From: Verrucomicrobium spinosum DSM 4136 = JCM 18804
GTDB lineage: Bacteria; Verrucomicrobiota; Verrucomicrobiia; Verrucomicrobiales; Verrucomicrobiaceae
Length of the DNA stretch: 64,000 nucleotides
Assembly: GCF_000172155.1 (NCBI RefSeq)
Contig: NZ_ABIZ01000001.1
Coordinates: 7,783,105-7,847,104 of the forward strand
Direction: 5' to 3'
The notes under the pieces were generated by a model. That model saw only the letters and a program-made list of their open reading frames with translations. It was not told where the DNA came from and searched no databases. A program made the position numbers and the translations under genes. Shown here piece by piece: positions 41,996 through 50,547 of this stretch (position 1 is the first letter of the stretch; each line of letters opens with the position of its first letter).

Positions 41996-42889
41996 ATGAA
42001 AATTCTCCCCCTCTGGTCTCTCATTTTTGTCTTCGCGCTCTCTGCTCCTGCGATCCAAGTCGTGTGGAGTCAGGAGCCCTCCCCACCCACCTCGGCGAAG
42101 GGCGCTCAAGCGCTCCCGCAACCTTCGGAAAAGAAGGTGTACAAGGAGGTGGGAGGCCGAAAGCTGGAACTCTGGATCTGGAAGCCCGAGGGGTGGAAGG
42201 CGGAGGACCGCCGCAGCGCCATCGTCTTCTACCACGGCGGCGGATGGAAGAACGGCAGCCCCACTGCCTTCGCCCGCCAGTCAGCCAAGCTGGCAGAGCG
42301 GGGCATGGTGGCTATCTCTGTAGAATATCGGCTCACTTCCCAAGAGGGCGTGACGCTGGTGGACTGCATCAAGGATGCACGCTCGGCCTTCCGCTGGGTG
42401 CGGGGCCATGCTGCTGAGTTGGGGATCGAACCTGCCAAGATCGCCGGCGGGGGCGGCTCCGCTGGCGGACACCTGGCCGCGACGCTGACCACGCTGGATG
42501 AAATCAACGATGCAGGCGATGACCTGAAGGTTGAAACCCAGCCAGCAGCCCTGGTTTTGTTCAATCCGGCGGTAAACTTGGATATCGCCGCCGCCCGGGC
42601 CGGCATGACCCCGGAGAAACTGGCAGATTTGCTCAAGCTCAGTCCCTACCAGCACCTCAAGGCGGGAGCCCCGCCCACGATCATCTTCCACGGATCGGCC
42701 GATACGACGGTGCCTCTCAAATCTGTGCAGGACTACTCGGCGCGGGTGAAGGAGCTGGGCGGCGAGTGCGAGATCTCCGTCTTTGAGGGCAAGACGCATG
42801 CATTCTTCAACAAGGAGCCTGAAGTCTGGGAAACATTGCGCCAGGCTAAGACATTTATGGAGAAACACGGGCTACTCACCGCGAAGTAG
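41996..42889 (+). CDS. Secreted alpha/beta hydrolase (acetyl-esterase type)
   Basis: A 297-residue secreted esterase. After a signal peptide (MKILPLWSLIFVFALSAPAI) the fold is clear: oxyanion HGGGW (80-84), nucleophile elbow GGGGSAGGHL (Ser155), catalytic Asp in HGSADTTVP and catalytic His in GKTHAFF. This is the HGGG esterase type that includes carboxylesterases and feruloyl/acetyl esterases; the substrate cannot be fixed. It precedes the sialate O-acetylesterase gene on the same strand (91-bp gap), consistent with a group of secreted carbohydrate esterases. Confidence 0.88.
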   Translation: MKILPLWSLIFVFALSAPAIQVVWSQEPSPPTSAKGAQALPQPSEKKVYKEVGGRKLELWIWKPEGWKAEDRRSAIVFYHGGGWKNGSPTAFARQSAKLAERGMVAISVEYRLTSQEGVTLVDCIKDARSAFRWVRGHAAELGIEPAKIAGGGGSAGGHLAATLTTLDEINDAGDDLKVETQPAALVLFNPAVNLDIAAARAGMTPEKLADLLKLSPYQHLKAGAPPTIIFHGSADTTVPLKSVQDYSARVKELGGECEISVFEGKTHAFFNKEPEVWETLRQAKTFMEKHGLLTAK

Positions 42890-42980
42890 CGATCCGCGCC
42901 GGACGGGCTCCTTCTGCTTGCCAGGCCCGGGCTGGCCCGCTTCAATTGGGCACTTTGCGATCTGTTGTCTCACCTCAACC

Positions 42981-44681
42981 ATGAAATACTCTCTCTTCCT
43001 TGCGACCCTGCTGTCTGGCGGGTTGCTCCATGCCGACGTCAAACTTCCCGCTGTATTCTCCGATCACCTGGTGCTGCAACGCGACAAACCTGTTGCAGTA
43101 TGGGGCACCGCCGATGCGGGTGAGGCGGTGACCGTCACCTTTGGCGGCCAGAGCAAGCAGGTCACAGCCGGAGCTGATGGTTCCTGGAAGGTGGCACTGG
43201 ACGCCCTGAAGGCCAGTGCAGAACCCGCCGAACTGAAGGTGAAGGGGAAGAATGAGGTCGTGTTCAAAGACATCCTCGTGGGTGAGGTTTGGGTCTGCTC
43301 CGGCCAGTCCAACATGGAATGGACGGTGGACAGGGCGGTGAATCCCGAGCAGGAGATCCCTGCCGCCAATCACCCGAAGATCCGTCTCTTCAGCGTGCCC
43401 AAGGCCGTGTCGGATGTGCCGCTCAAAGACATTGAGAAGCGCCCCTCCTGGCAGGTCTGCTCACCCGAAACGGTGAAGAGCTTCTCCGCCGTGGGTTATT
43501 TCTTCGGCCGTGAGCTCAACAAGGCGCTGGACGTGCCGGTGGGGCTGATCAACACCTCCTGGGGCGGGACCCGCGCGGAAGCCTGGACCAGCAAGCCAGC
43601 CCTGGAGGCCGTACCCACCTGTGCCGCGATCATCACAGCCTGGGACGATTTCCTAAAAACCTACAACGCGCAAGAAGCCAGGGCCAAGCATGAGGCGGCC
43701 GCCGCTGCGACCAAGGAGAAGATCGAGAAGATCAAAGCCGAGAACGCCAAACCCGGTGCCACCCAACAACCCGTCCCCGGAGCTCCGCGCCCGTTTGAGA
43801 ACCAGCAGACGACCCAGCATCGCCCTGCGGTGTTGTTCAACGGCATGGTGGCCCCCATCGTGCCCTACACCGTGAAGGGTGCCATCTGGTACCAGGGCGA
43901 GTCCAACCAGCCGCGCGCGGTGCAATACCAAACGCTCATGCCCACACTCATCGCCGACTGGCGCAAGCAATGGGGGGACGAGTTGAGTTTCTACATCGTG
44001 CAGCTGGCGGGATTTGGCAACGGCCGCACCTGGCCCCAGCCGGTTGGGGCCGCCGATACCTGGGCGGAGTTGCAGTGGGCCCAGCTCCAGACTGCCCTGC
44101 GGGTGAAAAAGAGCGGGCTGGCCGTGGCCAACGACATCGGTGAGGAGAAAGACATCCACCCGCGCAACAAGCAGGAAGTGGGACGCCGTCTGGCACTACA
44201 GGCCCTTGTGAAAGACTACAAGAAGAAGGACTATCAGCCCAATGGCATCAGCGGTGGCCCCATCTTTGGCGGCGCGTCCGTCACCGGGAACAAAATCGTG
44301 GTGAGCTGGAGCAACGTGGGCGGCGGTCTGACGACCCGGGACGGCGGGGAGCTCAAAGGCTTCATCATCGCTGGGGAAGACAAAGTGTGGAAGTCGGCCA
44401 AAGCCCGCATCGTGGGCAAGCAGATCCATGTCTCGAGTGAGGAAGTGAAGAACCCTGTGGCCGTGCGCTATGCCTGGACCGCCTGGTGCCCCGAGGCCAA
44501 TCTGATCAACAAGGAAGGCTTCCCTGCCAGCCTCTTCCGTTCCGACAAATGGGAACTGTCCACCGAAGGGGTGGAAAGCCCTTTCGCTGCGCCAAAACCG
44601 GCGGCACCGGCCGCAGCCCCTGTCCCCGCCGTCAAACCCGCTGAGAAGGACGCTCCCAAAGCCCTGCCGAAGGCCGCTTAG
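42981..44681 (+). CDS. Sialate O-acetylesterase-type (SASA) esterase
   Basis: A 566-residue secreted enzyme of the SASA/DUF303 family, which removes O-acetyl groups from sialic acid or other sugars. The ATG at 42981 gives MKYSLFLATLLSGGLLHADV, a signal peptide. The N-terminal jelly-roll (KLPAVFSDHLVLQRDKPVAV) precedes the SGNH-like catalytic core with GEVWVCSGQSNMEW (Ser110), VGLINTSWGGTRAEAW, GAIWYQGESNQPRA and DIGEEKDIHPRNKQEVG (Asp, His). A Lys/Glu-rich insertion around residues 230-265 and an Ala/Pro tail are extra. A terminator follows. Usual role: polysaccharide deacetylation during degradation. Confidence 0.93.
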   Translation: MKYSLFLATLLSGGLLHADVKLPAVFSDHLVLQRDKPVAVWGTADAGEAVTVTFGGQSKQVTAGADGSWKVALDALKASAEPAELKVKGKNEVVFKDILVGEVWVCSGQSNMEWTVDRAVNPEQEIPAANHPKIRLFSVPKAVSDVPLKDIEKRPSWQVCSPETVKSFSAVGYFFGRELNKALDVPVGLINTSWGGTRAEAWTSKPALEAVPTCAAIITAWDDFLKTYNAQEARAKHEAAAAATKEKIEKIKAENAKPGATQQPVPGAPRPFENQQTTQHRPAVLFNGMVAPIVPYTVKGAIWYQGESNQPRAVQYQTLMPTLIADWRKQWGDELSFYIVQLAGFGNGRTWPQPVGAADTWAELQWAQLQTALRVKKSGLAVANDIGEEKDIHPRNKQEVGRRLALQALVKDYKKKDYQPNGISGGPIFGGASVTGNKIVVSWSNVGGGLTTRDGGELKGFIIAGEDKVWKSAKARIVGKQIHVSSEEVKNPVAVRYAWTAWCPEANLINKEGFPASLFRSDKWELSTEGVESPFAAPKPAAPAAAPVPAVKPAEKDAPKALPKAA

Positions 44682-44708
44682 TCGCTCTCGCTCAAAGTCC
44701 ATCTTCAT

Positions 44709-44756
44709 CCCGGATCTTCCACGGCGCGCCGTGTGCAGGATCCGGGATTTTTCTTT
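44709..44756 (+). terminator. Terminator after SASA gene
   Basis: Outer stem CCCGGATC (44709-44716) pairs with GATCCGGG (44739-44746). An inner palindrome CACGGCGCGCCGTG can fold too. It is followed by ATTTTTCTTT, a good U-tract. Confidence 0.75.
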
Positions 44757-44845
44757 GGCTGGCGTCTTCCATTCTGGAAAGACCCACCACAAGATTCCCG
44801 GCACTTTTGACAAACTCTGGGCGATGTTGTGAAGTAGCCTTTGCC

Positions 44846-45529
44846 ATGCGCCTTTGGGGCTTAGCCATGTTGATGTTGCTCACCAGCGGAGCCCCAAGTT
44901 GGGGAAAGCCTCCCGTGGCCACGCCTCCGGCCCAAGGGTCCATTTTGTTTCAAAACCTGTGCGTGCACTGCCATGGCACCAAAGGGGAAGGCAATGCAAC
45001 GATCAAAGCCCCTCCCATCGCCGGATTGCCAGACTGGTACGTGGTGGCTCAGTTGCAGAATTTCCAACTCGACCGGCGAGGCGTGCACGCGTCTGACAGC
45101 GAAGGCCAGATGATGCGGGCCATCTCCAAGGCTCTGACCGCCCAGCAGATTCCCGAGGTGGCCGCCCACGTGACCCAGCTCCCCCGAGTGACACCACCCC
45201 CCGCCAATCCCAATGTGGATCTGGCACGGGGCAGGGAGTTGTATGAGGAACGCTGCATGGAGTGCCATCGGTACAATGGCGAGGGTGAACTCGTCTTCCG
45301 CAGCCCTCCCCTGGTGAGTCTGCCAGACTGGTATCTGACGGCTCAGTTGCGCAAGTTCCAGCGGGGGCTGCGGGGAGCGGAGATCGGTGATGAGTATGGC
45401 AAGAAGATGATCCTGTCCTCCAGCTACGTGGACGATGAAGCGCTGTTGCAATCTCTGGTAGCCTATCTCCTCACCCTGCAAACCCCCGCGGCTCCTCCAG
45501 CGAAGTCAGGCGGCTTTGGCGAGGATTAG
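44846..45529 (+). CDS. Secreted diheme c-type cytochrome
   Basis: A 227-residue periplasmic cytochrome with two class I heme domains. The ATG at 44846 (MRLWGLAMLMLLTSGAPSWG) gives a signal peptide. Heme 1 site CVHCH (39-43) and heme 2 site CMECH (137-141) each sit in a domain of similar layout, with the paired phrases LPDWYVVAQLQNFQ and LPDWYLTAQLRKFQ showing an internal duplication. Methionines for axial ligation occur at GQMMRAI and GKKMILSS. It probably carries electrons to an oxidase or PSD1-type partner; no dedicated partner is adjacent. Confidence 0.9.
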   Translation: MRLWGLAMLMLLTSGAPSWGKPPVATPPAQGSILFQNLCVHCHGTKGEGNATIKAPPIAGLPDWYVVAQLQNFQLDRRGVHASDSEGQMMRAISKALTAQQIPEVAAHVTQLPRVTPPPANPNVDLARGRELYEERCMECHRYNGEGELVFRSPPLVSLPDWYLTAQLRKFQRGLRGAEIGDEYGKKMILSSSYVDDEALLQSLVAYLLTLQTPAAPPAKSGGFGED

Positions 45530-45774
45530 GATGCCATGGTCTCACGCAGAATAGCCTGAAAATAAGGGACCCGTTTGGCGCAGGCTCAGGTGGTTGAGAT
45601 GGCCATCTGGCTGTTGCCGCGTCGCAGCCAACACCCGGCCGGAAGTTTTCTACAACGGCTGGCCAGGGGCAATGGGGCTGAAGCGCCCGCCCGTTCGACT
45701 TGTGAGTGCGACCATGCCTTCGCCCTGCAAGCCAATGGAAGAATCCCGCCCTGGTCCACCGTTCCTCTTTCTCC

Positions 45775-46866
45775 ATGAAGCTCCTCTCCCGACTTGCCTC
45801 GCTCACCCTGGCCGTCAGCATGCTGCACGCCAGCGGTGTCCACGCCCGAACCCTGGACATCTACTGGATCGACTCCGAGGGCGGGGGTTCCACGTTGATC
45901 GTGACTCCGGAGGGCGAATCCGTGCTGGTGGACACGGGCAATCCCGGAGGCCGGGATGCCGCCCGCATTCACAAGGTAGCCACGCAGGAAGCAGGGCTGA
46001 AGCAGATCGATCATGTCGTGATCACCCACTTCCATGTGGATCACTTCGGCGGGATGGCGGAGCTGGCCGCGCTGCTTCCCATCAAGGCCCTCTATGACAA
46101 AGGGATCCCAGAGGCAGATGTCAGCCCGGACAACAAGCCCAATGACACCCGCTGGGCTCTGGCCAGCCGTCCCTATCGCGCCGCCTCAGTAGGCAGGCGG
46201 GTAACCCTTGCAGCAGGCGACCTCGTTCCGCTCCAGCCTGCGAAGGAAGGCACCGGAGCCTCCACAACACTCCGTTGCCTGGGGGCCAACCAGAAGTTCA
46301 TCCCTCCCACCGCCGAGCAGGCCAAGGTGACCAACCCACTGGCGGGCAGTGTGCCCCAGAAGCCGGTGGACACCTCGGACAACGCCAACAGCGTGGTCCT
46401 GATCCTGGAGCATGGCGGGTTCCGCTTCTTTGATGGGGGCGACCTGACCTGGAATCTGGAGGAGAAGCTGGTGGCCCCGCACAATGTGGCGGGCACGGTG
46501 GACCTGTACCAAGTGAACCACCATGGACTGGACTCCAGCAACAATCCGATCCTCATTCAATCGCTCTCACCTACGGTGTCGGTCATGAACAACGGACCGC
46601 GCAAAGGCACGAGCCCCAGCGCGATGGAGGCCCTCAAGAGTACGCCCTCCATCAAAGCCATGTACCAGATGCATGAAAACGTGCGGGATGATGGCGCAGC
46701 CAACAACACCGTGAAGAATCTCATCGCCAACCAGGGTGACCTTGCCGAGGGGTGCGTGGCCAATTTCATCAAGTGCAGCGTGGATGCCGCCAAGGGCACC
46801 TTCACCATTCAGGTACCGGCGACGAAGCACAGCCAGACCTACCCTTTCTCAGCAAAGAAGTCCTGA
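45775..46866 (+). CDS. Secreted metallo-beta-lactamase-fold hydrolase
   Basis: A 363-residue exported protein of the MBL-fold (ComEC-like) type. The ATG at 45775 gives [20 protein letters not shown], a signal peptide. The metal motif is HFHVDH (85-90), preceded by [20 protein letters not shown] second set of ligands is expected around [11 protein letters not shown] (Asp) and [17 protein letters not shown] (His). The enzyme probably hydrolyses a phosphoester or related bond in the periplasm; substrate unknown. It stands alone between the cytochrome and the WD40-PSD1 gene. Confidence 0.85.
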   Translation: MKLLSRLASLTLAVSMLHASGVHARTLDIYWIDSEGGGSTLIVTPEGESVLVDTGNPGGRDAARIHKVATQEAGLKQIDHVVITHFHVDHFGGMAELAALLPIKALYDKGIPEADVSPDNKPNDTRWALASRPYRAASVGRRVTLAAGDLVPLQPAKEGTGASTTLRCLGANQKFIPPTAEQAKVTNPLAGSVPQKPVDTSDNANSVVLILEHGGFRFFDGGDLTWNLEEKLVAPHNVAGTVDLYQVNHHGLDSSNNPILIQSLSPTVSVMNNGPRKGTSPSAMEALKSTPSIKAMYQMHENVRDDGAANNTVKNLIANQGDLAEGCVANFIKCSVDAAKGTFTIQVPATKHSQTYPFSAKKS

Positions 46867-47003
46867 AGCGCGAAATGTGACGCAGTATGATACAAATGTA
46901 ACTCAATACTGCACGCCCCCTTCAGTTATCGCGGCAACCGGCGTCAGTTTAGTATCATGAATGGCAAGACGCAGCAGAGAGAGGCCGTATTGACCGCTGC
47001 CCC

Positions 47004-50000
47004 ATGCGTGTCTCTTCTGGCCTCTTTTTCGGTCTCGCCCTTCTGAGTGCTCCCCAGGTCTTTGCCGCGGCCCCCATGCCGCCAAAGCCTGCGGAGGTCA
47101 TGGGCTTGCTCAAAACGCACTGCATCAGCTGCCACAGCACGTCCAAGCAGAAGGGTGGTCTCTCCCTGGAAACGCGTGAGGCTGCCCTTCACGGCGGTGA
47201 TCAGGGAGCCTCCCTGGTGCCCGGCAAGGGAGCTGAAAGTGCGCTCATTCACGCACTGACGGCGGAGGGCGATGCGCACATGCCGCCCAAGAAGCAGCTT
47301 CCAGAAAAACAGATTGCCCTGCTCAAGGCCTGGGTGGATGCGGGCGCTCATTGGGATGACAAGGCGCTGGCAGCCTTCGGAGAGCCAGCCGATGCGGACA
47401 AACTGGGCGATCTCCCGCCCGGAAAGCTGCCCGTGGTGGCTCTCAGCCTCAATCCCGCAGGAACAAGGCTCGCCGCTGCCAATGGAAACGAGGTGCGCAT
47501 TCATGATGTGACCCAGCCCAGCCGGCCCGTCGTCGCCACGCTCAAGGGACATCGCGACGTGGTGCAATCCCTGGCCTGGAGCCCCGATGGCTCCAAGCTG
47601 GCCGCAGGCGGCTACCGGCTGGTAAAGATCTGGAACCCTGCCGACGGAACGGAACTGGCCTCCTGGACAGCCCCGCTGCAAGGTCGCGTTTCGGCCCTGG
47701 CCTTCCTGCCGGACCAGGCCACCCTGCTGGTTGCCGACGGGGCCACTGCTCAACGGGGTGTTTTGCACCACTGGAAACTGGGCACCGACAAGCCCGAAGC
47801 CACCTGGGAGGCCCATACGGACAACATCGTCGCAATGACCCTGTCTCAGGATGGCCGGCTCTTCGCCACGGGCGGGGCGGACAACGTGGCCCGCGTGTGG
47901 GACACCGCCAGCCATAAGCCGCTGGGCAAGTTCGAGGGGCATACCGGCGCGGTCATGGGCGTGGCATTCAACAAGGACGCCAGCTGGCTGGCCACCGGAA
48001 GTGCCGACAAGGAACTCAAGGTGTGGGATGTGAAGACCAAGGAGCAGCTCGTGCAGCTGAGCCGCGCCAACACTCCCATCACGGGCCTGCAGTGGAGCGC
48101 AGACGGCCAGCGCCTGATTTCCATCAATGACGAGGGTCTGCCCCGGGTGTTCACCGAGCTCAAGGCGCACGAGGGCGCCCAGTCCCAGGCCAATTCCGCC
48201 AAGGAGACCAAGCTGGCCGTTGCAGGCACAAACCTGCAGGCCGTGACCGCAACCGCCGATGGCATGACGGTGTATGCCGGGGGAGGCGACGGCAGCATCA
48301 TCGCCTGGGCACCCGATGGAAAGTTGGCCCGCCTTGAGGAAACAACGGCGACACCGGCGCCAGAAAAGCAGCACGGGCAGCCCCTGAGCTTCACACAGGA
48401 CATTCTGCCCATCTTCGGCAAGGCGGGCTGCAGCATGGGCAGCTGTCATGCCAAGGCCTCAGGCCAGGCGGGCTTCAAGCTTTCGGTGTTCTCCTTTGAT
48501 CCCCGTTCAGACTGGGCGGAGGTGGTGCAGGACACCCGGGGCCGACGTGTGTTCCCGGCCCTGGCCGGGGAGAGCCTGCTCCTGCGGAAGGCCACCGGCA
48601 GCGTGGCCCATGAGGGCGGGCAGCGGTTCGAAGAAACTTCAGAGTTCTACAAGACGGTCGCCAGCTGGATCCGGCAGGGCATGCCCTATGAGGTGCCCAA
48701 TCAGCCCAAGCTGACAGGCATCGATGTGGATCCTCCCGACAAGACTTACCAGAAGAACGAGAGCCTGAATCTGAAGGTGACGGCTCGCTACAGCGACGGC
48801 ACCAGCCGCGACGTCACCGCGCTGACGGAGTATGCCTCCAATGACGCCGGAGTGGTGACCGTGGATGAGCACGGGCATGTGCAGGCCACACCCTATAGCG
48901 GGGAGGCCGTGGTGGTGGCGCGCTACATGGGCCATGTGGGCATCTCAAAAGCGGCGATCCCTTCCGAGAAGGTCCTGCCCGCAGAGCGATACGCGGGCCT
49001 GCCGGAGAACAACGAGATTGACCGGCTGGTCTATGCCCGGCTCAAACAACTGGGCCATCTGCCCAGTGAAACCTGCACCGATGCGGAATTCATCCGCCGC
49101 GTCTCCCTGGATGGTGCCGGCCTGCTGCCCACGGTGGAGGAAACCAGGGCCTTCCTCGCCAGTTCAGATCCTCAAAAACGGGAGAAATGGATCGACCAGA
49201 TCCTGCAACGCCCGGAATGGGCCGATCACTGGGCCGTAAAGTGGGGCGATCTCATTCGCCCCAACCCATCCCGTGTGGGCGTGAAGCCGGTGCTGCTGAT
49301 GGACACGTGGATCCGGCAGTCGTTCCGCGACAACAAGCCCTGGGACCAGTTTGTCCGCGAACTGCTCACCGCCCAGGGCAGCAGCCATCAGGATGGGCGG
49401 GTGGCCTTTCTCAGGGACAAGCGCGAGCCCATCGATGCCGCCGCGTTCGTCGGCCAGATCTTCCTGGGGGTGCGCCTGGAGTGCGCGAAGTGCCACCAGC
49501 ATCCCAGCGAGCGCTGGAACCAGAGCGACTATTACCAGCTCGCGGCGTTCTTCACCCAGATGAAGCGCAAGGGACAGGGCATCTCCGCCCCCATCAGCGG
49601 GGAGCCGGAGTACTGGTGGTTCGCCCCGGGTGAGGCGAACATCCCCCACCCAGTGACCAATGAGCCGCTCAAGCCCAAGGCACCTGCTGCGGAGCAGGTG
49701 GCGATACCCGCGAACCAGGACCCGCGTACCGTGCTGGTAGACTGGATGGTGCGGCCGGAGAATCCGCTCTTCGCCCGCGCCACGGTGAACCGGGTGTGGC
49801 AGGTGCTCATGGGCCGCGGCATTGTGGAGCCGGTGGACGACTTCCGGGCGTCCAACCCGCCGAGCAACGGCCCGCTCCTGGACTGGCTGGCCCGGGATTT
49901 CGTCGCCCACAAGTTCGATCTCAAGCACCTGATGCGCACGATCATGCGTTCCCAGGTGTACCAGCTCAGCAGCCTGCCCAATGAGACGAACCTGGCGGAT

Positions 50001-50501
50001 ACCAGAAACTACTCCCGGGCCTACCGCAAGCGCCTGCCTGCGGAGGTGCTGCTGGACGCCGTTTCGGATGTGACCCAGACCAGCGAGACCTTCACCAGCA
50101 CCCCGGCAGGAACACTCGCCAAACAGACCTGGAACCACAAACTGCAAAGCGAGTTCATGGACGCCTTTGGCCGCCCCAATGCCAGCGCCGAATGCCCGTG
50201 CGAACGCGATGCCAGGCCCAGTGTGGTTCAAGCCCTGCACCTCATGAACAGCACCCGGCTGCAGGCCCGGCTCGTGGATGCGACCGGGCGCGCCGGCCGT
50301 CTGGCAGCGGGCACGTTGGCTCCTGAATCCGTGGTGGATGAGCTCTACCTGGCCACGTTCTCACGCCTGCCCCAGCCGGAGGAAAAGGCAGTGGCAGTGC
50401 AGGTGATCGCCGCTGCGGCGGCGGGAGACGCACGCAAGGCGGCGGTGGAAGATGTGCTGTGGGCCCTGCTGAACTCCGCGGAGTTTGTGTTCAATCATTA
50501 G
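47004..50501 (+). CDS. Giant WD40 - cytochrome - PSD1 (DUF1549/DUF1553) protein
   Basis: A 1165-residue exported protein of the PSD1 group. A signal peptide is followed by a cytochrome-like CISCH site (residues about 40-44) in the PSC-type domain KGGLSLETREAAL. A WD40 beta-propeller follows (about 140-440, repeats such as LKGHRDVVQSLAWSPDGSKL and WEAHTDNIVAMTLSQDGRLF). A second domain has an atypical CX4CH site (CSMGSCH), then a Big2-like domain (TARYSDGTSRDVTALTEY). DUF1549 (NEIDRLVYARLKQLGHLP, VRLECAKCHQHPSERW) and DUF1553 (NRVWQVLMGRGIVEPVDDFRASNPP) end the protein. No DUF1501 gene is next to it, unlike the pair at 13.5-17.3 kb. Role inferred: extracytoplasmic redox or sugar-processing enzyme. 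Confidence 0.92.
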   Translation: MRVSSGLFFGLALLSAPQVFAAAPMPPKPAEVMGLLKTHCISCHSTSKQKGGLSLETREAALHGGDQGASLVPGKGAESALIHALTAEGDAHMPPKKQLPEKQIALLKAWVDAGAHWDDKALAAFGEPADADKLGDLPPGKLPVVALSLNPAGTRLAAANGNEVRIHDVTQPSRPVVATLKGHRDVVQSLAWSPDGSKLAAGGYRLVKIWNPADGTELASWTAPLQGRVSALAFLPDQATLLVADGATAQRGVLHHWKLGTDKPEATWEAHTDNIVAMTLSQDGRLFATGGADNVARVWDTASHKPLGKFEGHTGAVMGVAFNKDASWLATGSADKELKVWDVKTKEQLVQLSRANTPITGLQWSADGQRLISINDEGLPRVFTELKAHEGAQSQANSAKETKLAVAGTNLQAVTATADGMTVYAGGGDGSIIAWAPDGKLARLEETTATPAPEKQHGQPLSFTQDILPIFGKAGCSMGSCHAKASGQAGFKLSVFSFDPRSDWAEVVQDTRGRRVFPALAGESLLLRKATGSVAHEGGQRFEETSEFYKTVASWIRQGMPYEVPNQPKLTGIDVDPPDKTYQKNESLNLKVTARYSDGTSRDVTALTEYASNDAGVVTVDEHGHVQATPYSGEAVVVARYMGHVGISKAAIPSEKVLPAERYAGLPENNEIDRLVYARLKQLGHLPSETCTDAEFIRRVSLDGAGLLPTVEETRAFLASSDPQKREKWIDQILQRPEWADHWAVKWGDLIRPNPSRVGVKPVLLMDTWIRQSFRDNKPWDQFVRELLTAQGSSHQDGRVAFLRDKREPIDAAAFVGQIFLGVRLECAKCHQHPSERWNQSDYYQLAAFFTQMKRKGQGISAPISGEPEYWWFAPGEANIPHPVTNEPLKPKAPAAEQVAIPANQDPRTVLVDWMVRPENPLFARATVNRVWQVLMGRGIVEPVDDFRASNPPSNGPLLDWLARDFVAHKFDLKHLMRTIMRSQVYQLSSLPNETNLADTRNYSRAYRKRLPAEVLLDAVSDVTQTSETFTSTPAGTLAKQTWNHKLQSEFMDAFGRPNASAECPCERDARPSVVQALHLMNSTRLQARLVDATGRAGRLAAGTLAPESVVDELYLATFSRLPQPEEKAVAVQVIAAAAAGDARKAAVEDVLWALLNSAEFVFNH

Positions 50502-50547
50502 CCGGCGTGGTGCGGGAGACACAGAACGGAAGCCGGGCGAAGCGGAA

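Noticed and set aside
46944-48449. 501-codon minus-strand frame opposite the WD40-PSD1 gene
   Set aside because: High-GC shadow; the plus strand carries the domain-bearing protein.
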